Origin: Marchantia polymorpha subsp. ruderalis
Lineage: Eukaryota; Streptophyta; Marchantiopsida; Marchantiales; Marchantiaceae
Length of the DNA: 64,000 nucleotides
Assembly: GCA_037833965.1 (NCBI GenBank)
Contig: AP031352.1
Coordinates: 13,806,501 to 13,870,500 of the forward strand
Direction: 5' to 3'
The notes below the pieces were generated by a model. That model was given only the letters and a program-made list of their open reading frames with translations. It had not been told where the DNA came from and ran no database searches. Position numbers and translations under genes: made by a program. Of this stretch, positions 34,851-48,750 are shown piece after piece. Position 1 is the first letter of the stretch, and each line of letters begins with the position of its first letter.

Positions 34851-37649
34851 GGCTTCTTCGATCGAGCACTGAAGGCATCTTTCTGCCTTTCTGAAGCAGT
34901 GTCACAGTTCGGTGGCGATCTCAACTCTTCTCAATTTCCTTGCGACACAATCGTTCGTGTGTTTTTCCGTTTACGCAACTCAACCTCATTCTCCTTTCGG
35001 ATTTTGGCATTTTGGCATTTTGGCATACGCACCTCTCCACCATGCTTTCTGCTCGTAGCCGATATGTGCACCGGCTTTTGACATCTTGTCTCGAACCAAT
35101 GCCGATTGCACCTTCTGAGCACAAATCGACCTTCTGCAAAGGATGACTACGCAATGGAACCTTAACATCTGCGCACCATGAAGGCCTGTACGCACAAGGC
35201 AGCAAGCAACGCATTATGTTCATACGTAGTACTCAACTATGCCAATAATATCAAAGCAACTGTCGAAGTTTGCAACCTTCCCCAATCAAATCTATAGATC
35301 AATGATCATATTCTTTATGTGTAATCTCAAAGATCTTCACAGGTGATTTTTAGGAGTCGATGTGTGTAATGCACCCGTAGTCCAGGAGCACTTCAGATTG
35401 ATATAGATTAGTTTTTAAGTGAATGAATAAAACACTAACTTCGAATGAAAGATATGAGCAAAAATTATGTTAACATAGAGGATTGTCTTCATATAATCGA
35501 AGCTCATTTCAATCTTCATATGAAAAACTTAACTAAGATACATTTATAATCTAATCATTATCAATCGATGGAAATAAATACAATGATACGATTGAAAAAA
35601 TACCAGATTAGTTTTAAATTTACTTATCAAAGTCCAACAGTTCACGATTACCAAACTGAGAGTAGTCGACACATCATCAGCATATATAACTCATGAATGA
35701 TGATCTCTTTTGAGACAAAAAGAAATAGACAATCCAACATATATGTTTGAATATAAGATAAACGAATTTTTTTGGTATCACGCCTTCACACGTTCTAAAT
35801 TGTTTCTAAGCTAGAAGTTATTAACCATGATCCAATCGTTTTTTATAATCCTCATTACTCAGATTTAATTAAAAATCTTATGTTCTTTGCAAACAGATAA
35901 AGTTAATTAAAAAAATCACAAAGAATAAAAATATTTTTAAAAATATTTTGTACCTGAAAATTGAAAGCAGTTATAATTTTTGGGTATCTTCTACAATATG
36001 AAAAATTGACTTTTTTCTATCTGTTAATATCACGTTTACTTGTGTAGAAAAGTATCAATAAATGTGATACACAAAAAAATTTGTAATTTCACATGATTTT
36101 GTTGGATGATTTTCACATGATATATTTATTGCTTAAATAACATGAATCTGGTTCGAAGATTGAATTTCTTTCGAAACCAGATCAATTGGATTAACTTATA
36201 CGTAAAACATTTTTCTCTCTCTTTTAATTATATGTTCATTTACTTTCTTATGAATCTTGTCTACATGCCTGAACTAGAGCCAACACGCTGATGCTCGAAC
36301 ACCTACAAATCTCTGTATTTCAACACCAAACCTTCTAGGAACTAAGGTTAAAACAGATGTGCCCTACATTACCAAAATATTCATGCACCTCATGAAAGTT
36401 CTGCATTCCTCATGCCCATCTGTTGACATGCCCATGAACCAAGTGTCAATGAACACATATTTCTCACTAAAGTACAAAGCATGCCAAAACGTAGTTCAGA
36501 AAACTCAACGACACTTTAAATACCAATACCAATTTGGCAAGATGATCAAGAGCCTGGACAAATGCGCTGGGAGAATCTTGCTCATATTACATATATCGTT
36601 TTGGACCCGGAAGAGTTGTAGTAAATGTCATGCGGCGGAGAGACTACAACATAAAACCATGGCTACTGCTACACGGACCTCAGATTCCGGATAAAATATG
36701 TGCTGTATATGCGATCCATAATCCAGCAAATATATCCATTTATGCAGCTAAGATCAATGAGCTCCTCCGAAAGCACGAAAAGCACCACAGTTGGAAGGCA
36801 GAATTTATCAGATTAGCAGGAGGAAATTCCAGGGCTGTAAAACTATTCCTATATTTTACTAGCATTAGCTTTGGATATTAGAAATATGGTAAATGCACCT
36901 CATGGAAAACATAACGTTTCATGAGGCAAAATCTTCATCTTAGCGTCCAAAAACCTTCTTTTATCAACTGTTGTACCTTTAAGCTCGGGGAACCAAGTAC
37001 CACTGCAATAAAAATGGGAAGACCAGATCAAGCAGGACCTCTAACCTGAAGATGCGGATATGCTTGAGGAAGTTCTAGACACTGGTAGGAATATACAGTT
37101 TTACATATGACATGAAAAGAGAGACGAAATGCGATTGGCGGCCTTCGTGACAATTATCTGCTTTGTATGGAGTCTGGACCCCGCAATGATTGAAGGCGCA
37201 CATCCAAGGCTTAGCCGTGGTATGAAAAGTACGAAACAGGTCATATAGATCGGGAATTGCACATGTTGGATATGCATTCACAGATCTGTAGAAATATCCT
37301 CTTAAAAGGGAATGAATCATATATGATTATTTGCGTTCTCCGGTTCCAAGGACCTAGACTCAATCAATTGAATTGCTCAAGTAGACACTTATCCTCATCC
37401 CTGTCAGCGATCATTTCCTTTCCAGTAATTTCAAGTCGTGACCCTGAATCCAATACCCATTTTTTACTGCCAGAAACGCAAGAGTTTAGGAATCAGATTT
37501 ATGATTTCCTGCTCGTGAGGTCATGAGAAAAGGAGTTAAATATATAATTCCGCGTGTTTCTCACGAGAAACATGAATATGGGCAACAGTGCCTGTTTTCG
37601 TGTGATGTTAATCAAAATAGCAGTGAAAAAACAGTAGTACATGAAGGCC
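34851..37649. other. Mostly AT-rich spacer, no gene called
   Basis: AT-rich up to about 36250, then more mixed. Short open frames at 36359-36694, 36630-36881 (forward) and 37075-37320 (reverse, containing AKPWMC) show no domain I can defend. A direct repeat of ATTTTGGC occurs near 35000-35025. Confidence 0.5.
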
Positions 37650-39560
37650 AGCAGCCAATGGTCTACGAGTAGGCAACGAGTATCGACAGAGATATGGAGC
37701 CGACACGTGGTGGACAAACAAGGCCAGGCGTACAAGGGGGCAATCTTGACTCCTGGACGAGCTGCGTTTTCTCGCCGCATCGCAGCGCCTCCTTCGGAGC
37801 CAGTCCAAAAGGGACCGATAAAGTAGGTCACGGACCTCGCAGGCGACAGCCTCTGACTCAGCCCTCATGTGCCGCACTGCTAGTCTGCAAAAGAGCGAGG
37901 AGCCATAGGCCTCAGGCCTCCAAAGCCTTCCTTCTCTCCTTCTCTTCTTCTCTTAATCTATTCGAGGCCGATCTCCATCAATCTCGCTTTCTCTTCGCCT
38001 GTCCCTTCCTTGCCCAGCTCGCAATCTCACCACTCTCGCATTCGCGCTCTCTCTCTCTCTCTCTCTCTCCCTCTCTGACACAAAGCGGCTCGCGTCTCGC
38101 GACTCCTGCTACCTTCAAAGGGTGCGGGGCGAGAAGGCCTGACTTCCCGACCACAGATTGAGCTTGACTTGTGCCCTGAACCCCCAGTGTCAGGTTACCC
38201 TCCAACTTGACTTAAGACATAGATCTCTTGGCCCACGTACCTCCGCGCTCTGGTCTCTGGTCCCTCCTCCGTGCCGCGAGCTCAGATTATACTCTTTTAT
38301 TCACGAGGTTCTCGCGTTTTTTAAGCAGTGATCAGACCTCGGATCTGAAAATACTGAAATGTCGACTCATCTCTGCGTTGTGAAATTATAATTGAACTAG
38401 AGTGGAAGCTGTACCTTTTGCCGGCCGCTTCTGTTCTCAAGCGTGTATCGAAATAGGAACGAAGAGCTGGATTTGACTTTGGAGTCGAAGGATTGAGAGA
38501 GACTGAGAGACAAAAGCAAGACGGAGTTGCGGATGTGTCAACGATGTGGCGAAAGTGCTTGTGGCTCTCCGAAATCCGGGGGGCCAGCAGATCGACGTAT
38601 GCTCGCAAATAGCAAGCGGAGACATGTTGCGGTGCAGGCTTGATCTCTCGGAGGGACAAGCATGGCTGCGGCTGCGGCAGCCGCAAGTACCTCCAACACA
38701 AGTCTTAAAATACAAGTACGGACTTGCGGAAAGGTACGCGGGACGGCCCGACGGGTCGCGGCGTAGGACCGCAGCGCCTCCGACGAGTACCCTCCAGCCA
38801 TGACGATGTGAGCGGCGCGCCCCGTACACGTGCGATCCTCCTGCGCAGCCGCGCGCGCCGCCGATGGGGCGCATCGACGCCGGGAGATCGGAATCCGAGG
38901 GTCGGATGCTCGCGACGGTGGAGTGACCGGAATGATCGGTGGACCTTCGGGCAGGCCGTGGTACGATCTGCAGTGGCACGAGGACCCAGACGAGGCGAGG
39001 CGCGTCGTTCGCATTCGCTTCTGCGCGCAGCCGCGAGCGAGGCTGCGAAAGGTCGAGGTCGAGGTCGAGGTCGGCTCGCCATGCCCGCAAGGCAAGGCAA
39101 GGCAAGGCAAGGCCTGTGGCCTGCGAAGTCGCGAGAGATAGATGGAGAGATAGCACAAACCTGCGTCGAAAGAATATCGCCAGGATGAAGGGGCGAGTAA
39201 GCAGCACGCCGAGTAGATCTGATGCACATGTACCGACGGATAGACGGATGAGGCAAGTGACTGTGCTCGATGTATCAGATGTACAAACAAAGCACTGTAA
39301 GTTTGTTTTCTGTGCGCGCGTGGATCATGGAGAGCGAGTTAGATCCAGAGCAGCCCCGCCCCGGGTCCCCAGCCATGGCAGAGAAAGAGTCCCTCGCACC
39401 CCAAACGGAGCTGGACGACTCCCTTTGCCTTGCCATTGAAGGTTGTTCAGCCACCGACGACATTCACTGGAAGAGTGTTGTGAGGAGCATGTCAAATTTG
39501 GCACCAGCTGCTGCCCAGACCGCCACCTCTATTTGGGGGCTCTTCTGATGCCCACGAGCA
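37650..39560. other. Second GC-rich island with simple repeats, no firm gene
   Basis: GC-rich, with a (CT)n run at about 38046-38070, GAGGTC hexamers near 39050-39070 and AAGGC pentamers near 39086-39112. Frames of 150-256 codons are open on both strands at the same positions, so none is convincing. The composition fits a transcription start region or a non-coding transcript. Confidence 0.45.
39327..39548 (+). CDS. Possible small protein or first exon, 73 residues, unknown
   Basis: ATG-initiated (MESELDPEQPRP...) with an acidic Pro-rich start, a middle with ELDDSLCLAIEG and a C-terminal Ala-rich SNLAPAAAQTATS. It lies at the right edge of the GC-rich island, where a gene could start. It is short and matches no family that I know. 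Confidence 0.2.
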   Translation: MESELDPEQPRPGSPAMAEKESLAPQTELDDSLCLAIEGCSATDDIHWKSVVRSMSNLAPAAAQTATSIWGLF

Positions 39561-42456
39561 AACTCCTTGTGACAGAGCTCATATTTCTGGACGGCAAAGT
39601 ATGGATCCAAAAGTAGAGCGTGGACGGCACATCAAAATAATACATCGAGTGATACCAGGATGAAGCCAAAAGGCCCCAATAGCCTCGTATCGAGAAGCTG
39701 CCTTCGATCGCCTAGTACATCCAATTGTCACACTCAAACATTCTACAAACAACACACCATCTACGACATCGTCATCTCGCGTGATTTTCGTTGCCTAACA
39801 GACATCAAAGAATTTAAGATGTAAAGCAATAGAAACACAATTCATTATTTATACTTTACAATCAATGGACTTGAAAACTAGTCACAAAATGCCTTATAAT
39901 AGCCTCTAGACGGCGTTCACTCCAACGACTGGATTGAAATACGTCAAACAATCTACAAAGAATTCTTTGTAATCTTATGGTCTTGAAGTGACAAATGTTG
40001 ATCTTAATGTGACTTTTTTCCTCACAGGGTTACCCCAATCATTATCATTCACATGTGGACGTTAACCCTTGCGAGTAGTGTTGGAAGCACAACTCATTCG
40101 CATTTTCCATACGGGGCATGCCGGTATGTACGTACAAATTTATACGTATATTCCAGAGTTATAGACGGTGGGATGAGTCAAAAAATAAATGGAAAATTAT
40201 GCTTGTTGTTGGGGCTGTATGGTACTGAAATTGAAGGATTTGCCAAGTATATGCAATGCTGTTTTTGTGTCCGTACATGGGATTTAGACAGGTCCTCCTT
40301 GATTGTGTCTCCTTCTAAGAGTGCTATATTTTCATAAAAGTATATTTTCTGATACATCAAATATACGTATTGTAATATTTGCATACCTGGGGGCATGGGG
40401 CATGCCTTTTGACGTTGAAAGGGGGCATGGGCATGCCTCGTAAAGTTTGGTTGTGACTCCAACCCTACTTGCGAGGCAAGAGTATGATGACACATGGTAT
40501 ATGGTTTATCACGCCAAGGTCTAGGCGAAATTGAACCTATTATCGACACGAAGAGAATGATGAAGACACGTAACACTTCATCATGCATCTTGTATCTCTT
40601 GCGAAACAACAATTTCATAACATCTCACTTTAAATGAGAAAAATTGTAAATCAATAGATATTCATACTGTTTTTTAGATTTTCGTTACGGAGAACCAAAT
40701 TATTATTGTATTGTTCCATCTAGACTAATGGGCTGAAAGTGAGAAACCAATAGAATTGTCAAATTCATCTCCATGTTCGGTTAAGTACTATCTGAATGAT
40801 CCAACCTCTTTGACTAAGATAATTTATTTTTCATCTTCGTCTCGTCTGCCTTCATTCTACTTTGTCATGACAGACCATTCAGACATCATCATTCCCTATT
40901 ATGTTCCTATTTCTTTAACTTTCCATGTGTTTAAACAAATGGGATGACCATTTTTGTCATTTGAATGGGGTGATGCTCAGCTTTGGACGAAGATATCTTC
41001 TTATCTTTGACTTCTTGTCTTCATAAAAAAAAAATAGAGTGGTCACTATGTAATATAGCAAAAAGGATAAAAAGACTCATCAGGGCACAAGGATGAAAAC
41101 AAAGGGCTGACATGGCACTAGGGTCTAAATACAACAAAATGAGAAATATATGACATTATAACTAAAAGATGATTTCTTATTGTTTAGAAACTTTATAATT
41201 GGATCAACTCACATGCTATTCTCTACGGCATTCTAGGCTAAGACTGGGCTCAATCTGCTTAGACTCGAGCTTGATTACACATTTCATGGCTTTAGTCATC
41301 TGGTTGTTTTCATACACCGCTGCAATAGAATAATAGGCTAATGTAGGTTCAACCAATCTAGTTCTATGGAGGTAATTTGGGGGTAACTTAGACACAAGCA
41401 CGGTATAAATGAAAAGTAGAGTGGGTAGATCCCACGAAGGAGCACATGAAAGAAAATATGGGATGGGATAAGGATAGATTCTTTGCAGGAAACATATGTC
41501 ATACTCACATAATAAATCATAACTATTCGGATCAAGTAAATTGCATGAGCTTTAAGCATGATCTACTCATGTGGTTACTGCAAGTTGTAAACTCTTTCAT
41601 ACAGTGCATGTATGATATAAAATACAATGTTAACAATGCATTGAATAGAGTGAAAACTACCTCCTATGGTGTTATACAGTTTACCTCCCTTCCCGATAGA
41701 AAATATATATCTAACGCTAGAAAAAGAAAAATCATATTTGGAGAGATTTCGTCCATCCAGAAGGATTGATTTATGTACATTTTGAGACTCTATCAAATGC
41801 AACCTGACTGTGAGTCAATAGTATGTTTTTGTAACCCTCGCTGATGATCTTCCACGTACAGTATACCAAAGATTAGTCCATGGCATGGCATGGCACCGCA
41901 TCTCTACACAGACAAAGAATACTGTACGGTTGGCCCTTTGGGTTTGGGGGAGTCTCTTTGGGTTTGCGAGAGAAGAGATTCGTCATTATGTCGTCACCCA
42001 CCTCGCACTTGCCTTGACGTTCATTCCTGTACGTGACGAAGTGCGCGCGTTCAGAATTACTGCCGTTGAGAATTGAGAATTCAGAATTACTGCCCGTTGA
42101 GCAGCGAGAGAGGGCGGCGGGCCTGACGATCTCGGGACGCATGCTGTTGGTGGGAACGTCGAGGTCGGCAGCCATAGCTTTTGGACGAACTTTTTGTGTG
42201 CCACAAGCATCCCGTTCGAGTTCGAGTCGAAGTGGCAAGGTCGGGGACGTAGTTGGCGTTGGAAAGGAATCATGCAAATGATTTAGTTAGTCAACTGAAG
42301 AGCCTCCCTCATACTACACCGCGTCTCGTGTGGCATGTACTCCTGCGCATACCCTGTACCAGTTCTGTGGGTTGTGCCGAAGCTCGGACCGTGACGTAGT
42401 CGGATGGGACTGGAATGTCGGTGAGTTGGGCTTGGCTGAGCTGACGCGAGCTGAAA

Positions 42457-42732
42457 TTACAAGGTTCGTCGAATAATCATGTCGAATGTTCCGAAAGAGA
42501 GTCTGAGTCTGAAGCCCATGATGATCCTGAGCGTGGTGGTACTGTCAGGATGACAGACCAGACCGGACGCGGAGAGTCGAAGTAATTCTGCATCGTCTTC
42601 AGCATGAGAAACATCCTCGAGGTTTGGACTCGCATCCCAACTCCGTTGGCATTCGATAAGATCCTCAAGGGCTTTTTCTTGCGTAGAAGGTAACATCATC
42701 CAGTCAAAGTCTCCATCCAGAGGATCAATCAT
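42457..42732 (-). CDS. Hypothetical acidic small protein, 91 residues
   Basis: Starts MIDPLDGDFDWMMLPS. It is acidic for about 60 residues (ALEDLIECQRSW, HAEDDAELL) and then turns basic and hydrophobic. The ATG lies in a moderate context in the GC-richer part of the spacer. It could be the first exon of a longer gene, since the acidic aromatic start resembles activation-type segments. There is no recognised domain and no visible partner exon. Confidence 0.2.
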   Translation of the reverse strand: MIDPLDGDFDWMMLPSTQEKALEDLIECQRSWDASPNLEDVSHAEDDAELLRLSASGLVCHPDSTTTLRIIMGFRLRLSFGTFDMIIRRTL

Positions 42733-45403
42733 CGCACGAAAGCAGAGAGAGGGAGAGAGAGAGTGAGTCAATCAGGTCTCGGCTCTCGGGTGGCAGGACT
42801 CTCGGTCCTGTGGAAAAGGAGGCCAATACGCCTTCTGATTGTGAGAATGCAAGTGCGCAAATATGATAAAATATAGCAAAGGTGACCAGGTTCAGCTGAC
42901 TCACTTGCAAGAAGTGGATGGAACCGCAGCCATACTTTGTCACTGATTAGCACACTAGCAAGCTACCAGACGAGCTAGCAGCAAAAATCAACCACTGTAT
43001 GATGATCAGCATAGCATCAGCATGTGTGTGAAAAGGCCTCCCTCCCACCCACAACCCAGCTCGAGCGCCGAGAATGAGACTCCTTGCCGAACACGACTTC
43101 AGAAATCAAAATAATGCTGAATGGTGGCCCAATGGCCCAATCTCGAATCGAAGCAGGAGGAATGAGATCTGCTCTATCTACAAGCACACTTGACAATCTG
43201 TTCGTTTTCCTTCCGGCCATGCTAACGAGGCAGCTCTCGGAGCGAGGTTGCCCAGGTCAACCAACCCTGTTCAGCCCTTCAAGCACACACAAGCGGATCA
43301 TACATCTAAGCTCGGAGAGTGTAATTTTTGAGCAGGACAAAGCTTTCCGCTGGGTTGTGATTACTTGTGTGTTTTGTCCATATCGGGTTTCCCTGCCTTG
43401 AAGATCTGGGACCTCAAATCTGCCAGAGTCCAGGTTCCGCGGGTGTGGTGGTGGTGTTTCTCTCGGAGACATGCCAATGTTCTTCTTAATTGAGCGAACG
43501 CGCGGCTGGCCCGTGTCACGTGCCGTCACCTTAAGGCTGGAGCGTCGGAGCAGACGATGCTCTGATGCTTTGAGGGGCTGGCTCTGATGCTACGGGCCAT
43601 GCGTGGCGGGCCACACACATGGATGACGCTTTCCTCCTCCCCTTCCCCTTCGGCCCTGCAAACAAAGCCGATTACTTACCGAGTCTCCCACCGGAAGACA
43701 GTGCTCCCTTCTTCCAAGGATTCACACCAAAGGTGTTAACTTTGTGCTAGTGTTCTCTCGGGTTCATACCAGAGCCTCGGGTGCAAATATTTCCTCCGTA
43801 AGTCAGCATTCATTGTAGACAGTCTGCTCCACCCCATCCTCCAGCTGCCTGCCTGCCTGCCTGCCGAGCTGAAGATGATGATTAATGCAGAAAGGGATGC
43901 AAGATCTATTGGCTCAGCTTCCGAGTAGGCAAGTCCAATTCTCAGCATGCGTGCCCCTTGAACAGAATAGTGCGCTTTTCACATGCTGCTGATGATGAGA
44001 CCGCGGTTAGATCCACAACGCAGCAATCAGCGAGGGTTAGTAAGAAAATGTCATACATTGGAAGTGTGAACCCAGCCAGACGTGCCTGGAGCCTGGAGCC
44101 TGGAGCCTGGAGCTGGTAGCCCGGATACTCTCGGGAGCACGTGTACGTGCTCGCTCACGTGCTTTAGCATTAGCAGTAGGAACAATGGAGGGCCAATGAG
44201 CACGGCCAAAGTGGCATGCGCACTGCAAGGTCAGGCTGAGCCTATGGTTCGTGTCTAGTGGACTTGAGAAAGAGAGAGGTCATGAGAACAAGTTGCGGCA
44301 TAGTGATGGCCCGATCCACTGAAACAGCCGGCACCGTGGAGTGCTTCCTATCCTCAAAGTCCAACGCAAGAGGGAGGGATCGTCAGGACTTTTGCAATCT
44401 TCTGGCTTCAATCACACGCTCGCTCTTCGGGATGAGGAGAGTGGAGACTGGTCCATGAGTCAAGTGGTGTGATTAATTTAGTCCAGAGAAATTATCCTTA
44501 TCCGGCAGCAGTACAACTACGAGAGCTGGGACCTGACCAATTGATCGCTAGTGGTGTTAACATTTGGAGATACATGCGAATAAGATCAGATGAAATTGGA
44601 CTCTAAATGGCGAGTCTAGCCTAGCCGGCCCTTCACTGTTTGATACTCTGGCCATCCGCCTTGCCTCCTAGCAGCTACCAGTGGCGTGCATGTCTGCACT
44701 CAGTTGGGAGGTCTGCAAGCACACGTCACGCTCGACAACATGCACAACAGGCACACACTTTGGCTTGGTGACTCCGGACTCGAATCGTCTAATTGCCTTA
44801 AGCAGGACATGTATGTGCACACTGACAGTAGTCCAGAATGTGATCATTCGGCACATTGAGAAACTTTGCGACCTCGATCAGATACGGTGCGGTTCTCTCT
44901 CCTGGACAATGGTGGTACTTCGTAATCACCTGACCTGACCTTTCGAGTGAATGAGGGGCTTCAATCTGACTGTTATGTTTCATTGCCCAAGCGTAGATGG
45001 TCGGAACCACAAGTCTATGACATTCTGACTTGAAGTTCACTGTTACACCATTCTGGGAACATCCATCAAAATGTTCGTGTACTTCAGACTCTGTACATTC
45101 CAAGTCGGATGTCCAGAGGTGCATGTTAGATGTCCACTAAGATGCGAGGAACATCGAGCTGAATCATATCTTCAGGTAGTTCGTAGTTGTTGTGTATGAG
45201 CTTGACGACCTCGGGGTTCATTGCTCAGCTGCATAACGCAAGGAATGATTGGCCAGTCGCACCATCAACACCTGGGACTAGCCGAAATTTCCTTCAGTGC
45301 TCGACATTTGGTGCAAGCATGGGATTAAATTATTCTCCACGGCTACAAACTGTGAAGTGAGAAGTTCGCTTCAGAAGTCAAGCACCCCTTAGTACACAAC
45401 AAA

Positions 45404-45916
45404 GTGGTCACTGGCCCCCACTTCGCGCAACATCTACAAGGCCGAACATACACCACGAATTGCTGTGAGTCTTTGGCATTCGTCACATTCCCTTTCGACG
45501 CAACTGCCCAAGCTAGGAACCTGAGAAGCTTGGTTCTGGAGCTCCAGTGCACATTGTCACTCAGTTCAATAATGCATCACAGAAAGTGCCAAGGCCCAGA
45601 AGAGGGTTGGTTGGACGTGGATGCAATCTCGGTCGGTCAGGCCAAAATTGCATCGGGTTCATGTGCTAGAGACAGTCCTTGGAGCCACGTCATTCTGAGG
45701 ACGAACGAGTCCACCACCATGTGGGTGAGGAGGCCATTGGGGATTCAGAACTCAAGCAACCAAATCGTCACAGGACCAACACGAGTTGATAGGACAGGGA
45801 CCATCGAACATGTTTGGCCACTCAAAGCAACTCCTCCTCCTTTGGGCACTTTATGGAATCTTGGCACATCTGCTGTAATCGCGCTGACTCCTCAGAAAGA
45901 ACTTCGGAGCCAATAA
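45404..45916 (+). CDS. Unrecognised open frame, up to 170 codons
   Basis: The frame is open for 513 bp. The middle reads EEGWLDVDAISVGQAKIASG and the end TMWVRRPLGIQN. Downstream, another frame (45929-46183) continues with protein-like composition (STVDEIYERHDLLVETC). Together they might be a decayed gene, but I recognise no family with confidence. Confidence 0.2.
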   Translation: MVTGPHFAQHLQGRTYTTNCCESLAFVTFPFDATAQARNLRSLVLELQCTLSLSSIMHHRKCQGPEEGWLDVDAISVGQAKIASGSCARDSPWSHVILRTNESTTMWVRRPLGIQNSSNQIVTGPTRVDRTGTIEHVWPLKATPPPLGTLWNLGTSAVIALTPQKELRSQ

Positions 45917-48722
45917 TTCCGTCACGTCTTGTACCCTATCGCTGCTCTTCCTTCCACTGTGGACGAGATCTACGAGCGACATGATCTTCTCGTTGAGACT
46001 TGCCATATACTAGTCCTGACCCGATCCAACAGCTGCTACCAAGAGCTCGAAGCTTTTCCGACTATGCAGAAACTTCAAGCAAATGCCTTCCTGAAAGACC
46101 ACAAATGCTCGAGCTGTATGCATGAAGCAGGCAATTTCTTCGAAACTGAGTTACTACCTGCTAAACTCTTAGTTTTTTATTAGTTACCAAGACTGGACAT
46201 CCGATTTAGAGTCCCAGTGGCAGATTACAGTATAATGTACCCGTGCTGTTCGAGGACATTATTTGGTGAAACGTCATCAACTGCACTTCGAATACTGCAT
46301 CCACTCTTCACTCTTAATAGCTCGCATGGTTGACTGTCCACTCATCATCAAGAACATAAGTTGGAAAAGTCAACGATTCAGATGGATTGCTTCTTCAGTA
46401 TATAAAACTCCACGAGATGAGAGATTCGCAATGACAGTGCAAATTTGCACATTATGAACCTATAACGCACTGATTGATCAGTAATTCACAAATTACCAAC
46501 TTCTCTCTAGGTCCCATGACGCATGTGTCCAGCATGGCAACAAGTAATTTCGATGGCCAGAGAAATCGTTACTTTGCCTCACCACGTCAACCATTCGGTT
46601 CCATCACCGTAAAACTTGATGGTCCCTTGCTGTTTTATTCTTTTGACAACTTTTTCCCTAGTAAGTACACGAAGACCTTCATTAATGTCTTGAATTTTCG
46701 TTCACACTCGAACTTAGATATTGGCTGTTAGCACAGGATGCGGAATCTTCTCAACACTTCCTGCTTATCACTCTTACCTGTGAGAACAACATTTTACATA
46801 CCCATGATCTCTTTATTTAGCACAAGCCTGTCCAGTCCAAAGAAGACAGTATTCCATCGACAGCCATTATTGTCCCAAACACTGCGAGAAGACTTCGCTT
46901 TATTTGATGACGATCCTCACCTAACTCAACTTCTATGCCTTAAGTATACAATCTTTATGATGGAAGCACGCGCATCTCTCTATTATTTGTGCCCGGATGG
47001 TTCATAATCTTTCCAGCCTCGTACGTCATTCCGCAACAACATAATCTACGGCTATGGGGCTCATTCCTGTCGATCCTCACCTAATGCACACCTTGGAGAC
47101 GAAACACGATACTTATGCTCCTTCTCGGATTGATGTAAGTTCAATGGTCTGCCTGTTTCTAGTTCAGGATTTTATCGCGCACCAACAAAACTAAAAGATT
47201 GTTCTATAGAGTAATCACAGATTTTATTATCTACCCCTACCTATTCATCACAAACATAAGCACATATCTTACATTATTTTGGATCCTTGCATCTCTCTTC
47301 AAAATTTATAAATCATTCACACGGCCTACGCTCTTAGAATCAGCTCAACGTACATTTTTTTAACCTTCATAGCTCGTTTAGATTATCAATTTCGTATTTT
47401 TTAGAGATAAAATAATAAGCTCAGATTACACAATTCTTCTCCAGCTCTTACTCAAGATATTGTATATTTCAAAGAAACCTATTTAGAGAAATAAAGCACA
47501 GAAATTTTTTAATTATTGATATTCTTTTGTCTGAGTTAACTATTCAACAACAACACCACCCATCTATTACATGTAGCAATTACTTCCAGTATCTTGTAAT
47601 CAGATCATCCAGTAGCTTGTGATATGATGTAATCAGATCATAAATTTACATTTCTATCTTCACATTCTATAAGCCATAGTGGAAGTCTTTTCCTCATGAA
47701 TATGGAAGTGAGATCGAAAGATAATTATAGTAGTACTCCTACATTTACTGCATCAACCCTTTCCCTCTCCCTCTCTTTCTTCAATATACATGGTTTAAAT
47801 AAGCTTGCTAAACAATTTCAACTTAAATAATAGTCCAGGCGACACACATATACAACAAGCAAGAAAAGTTGCCACCATCAAATTATCTGGAAAAGAGAGA
47901 AATTATTTTGAAGTATCGGTAAACCACAAATATAACCACTTTAAATATTCAATACTTCCTCACTTTTTGATATTCATCATATCCACACTTTCAAATACTC
48001 AACTTCAAAGCTACACCCAAGCTGCCATATTTTGAATCTTACCTCTTCATCCTTGTTCTGTGAAAATCAGCGATAGACCTAATGGCAGGCCGTTTGAGTG
48101 AAAACAAAAAATATTTTTTTCTGAATAAAATTTGTCATCTCTTCAAAATGACAAAAATTCTTTCATTCCGAAGCAGTTTATAAGTACTAATTTTAATCAG
48201 CTTGAAAGATAATTTTTACTCAAAAAATTTAGTTATTTACCAATCATAAAATAATAATCTTATATAAATTCTACAAAATTCTAATCATATGTATCAAAAA
48301 AAATATGTTGCAAGGTGTTTGTTTAAAAATTCAATTGTGTAATTCTAACTAGATTTGTGAAAAATCTTTCAACTATATTCCCTCTTGTGCAGCAAGCCTA
48401 TCACACTCTTTTTGATCGAATCCAATCCTCCTGTCTGCTGCACCTGCAATCTTTTTGCGCTTTTCTAACAGGACATCGGATGAAACAAAAATTAAGCAAA
48501 AGAGGTTTGCTTTAATAGAAACCAGGTTGATTCCCAAAAGCAACGAGTGACAAACTTAGACCGAATATGAGATTTAGAGTAGTCAAGATTGAGACGTGAG
48601 ATGAGGTGAAAGCAAAGGCCCACTGAACGGCAGAGGGGAGTTCAGAAGTCATTGTGCATGGAAGCTAGGGTCTCTGAAGAATAGTCAGAATCATATTGGT
48701 CAAAGGCGGTGGCTGGGGAATG

Positions 48723-48750
48723 ACAGCAAGGTGTGATCACACCTTGCTGT
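48723..48750. repeat. Perfect 28-bp palindrome
   Basis: ACAGCAAGGTGTGA followed directly by its exact reverse complement, with no loop. A palindrome of this length is rare by chance and usually unstable, so it may be recent or a protein-binding site. Confidence 0.92.

Noticed and set aside
37075-37320. Minus-strand frame with AKPWMC, thought of as a glycosyltransferase family 8 tail
   Set aside because: A single short motif; neighbouring DNA does not continue the family in any frame.
38437-39290. Minus-strand open frames of 250-256 codons
   Set aside because: Several frames are open on both strands over the same GC-rich, pentamer-rich DNA; the translations are low-complexity Arg/Ser/Leu mixtures without a domain or splice context.
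45404-46183. WVRRPLGIQN piece, thought of as a tuberin/RalGAP-like fragment
   Set aside because: Only a few residues resemble the family and no GAP domain follows; kept as an unrecognised open frame.
46580-46660. ITVKLDG piece, compared with Ty1/copia gag
   Set aside because: Too short, and nothing around it supports a copia element.
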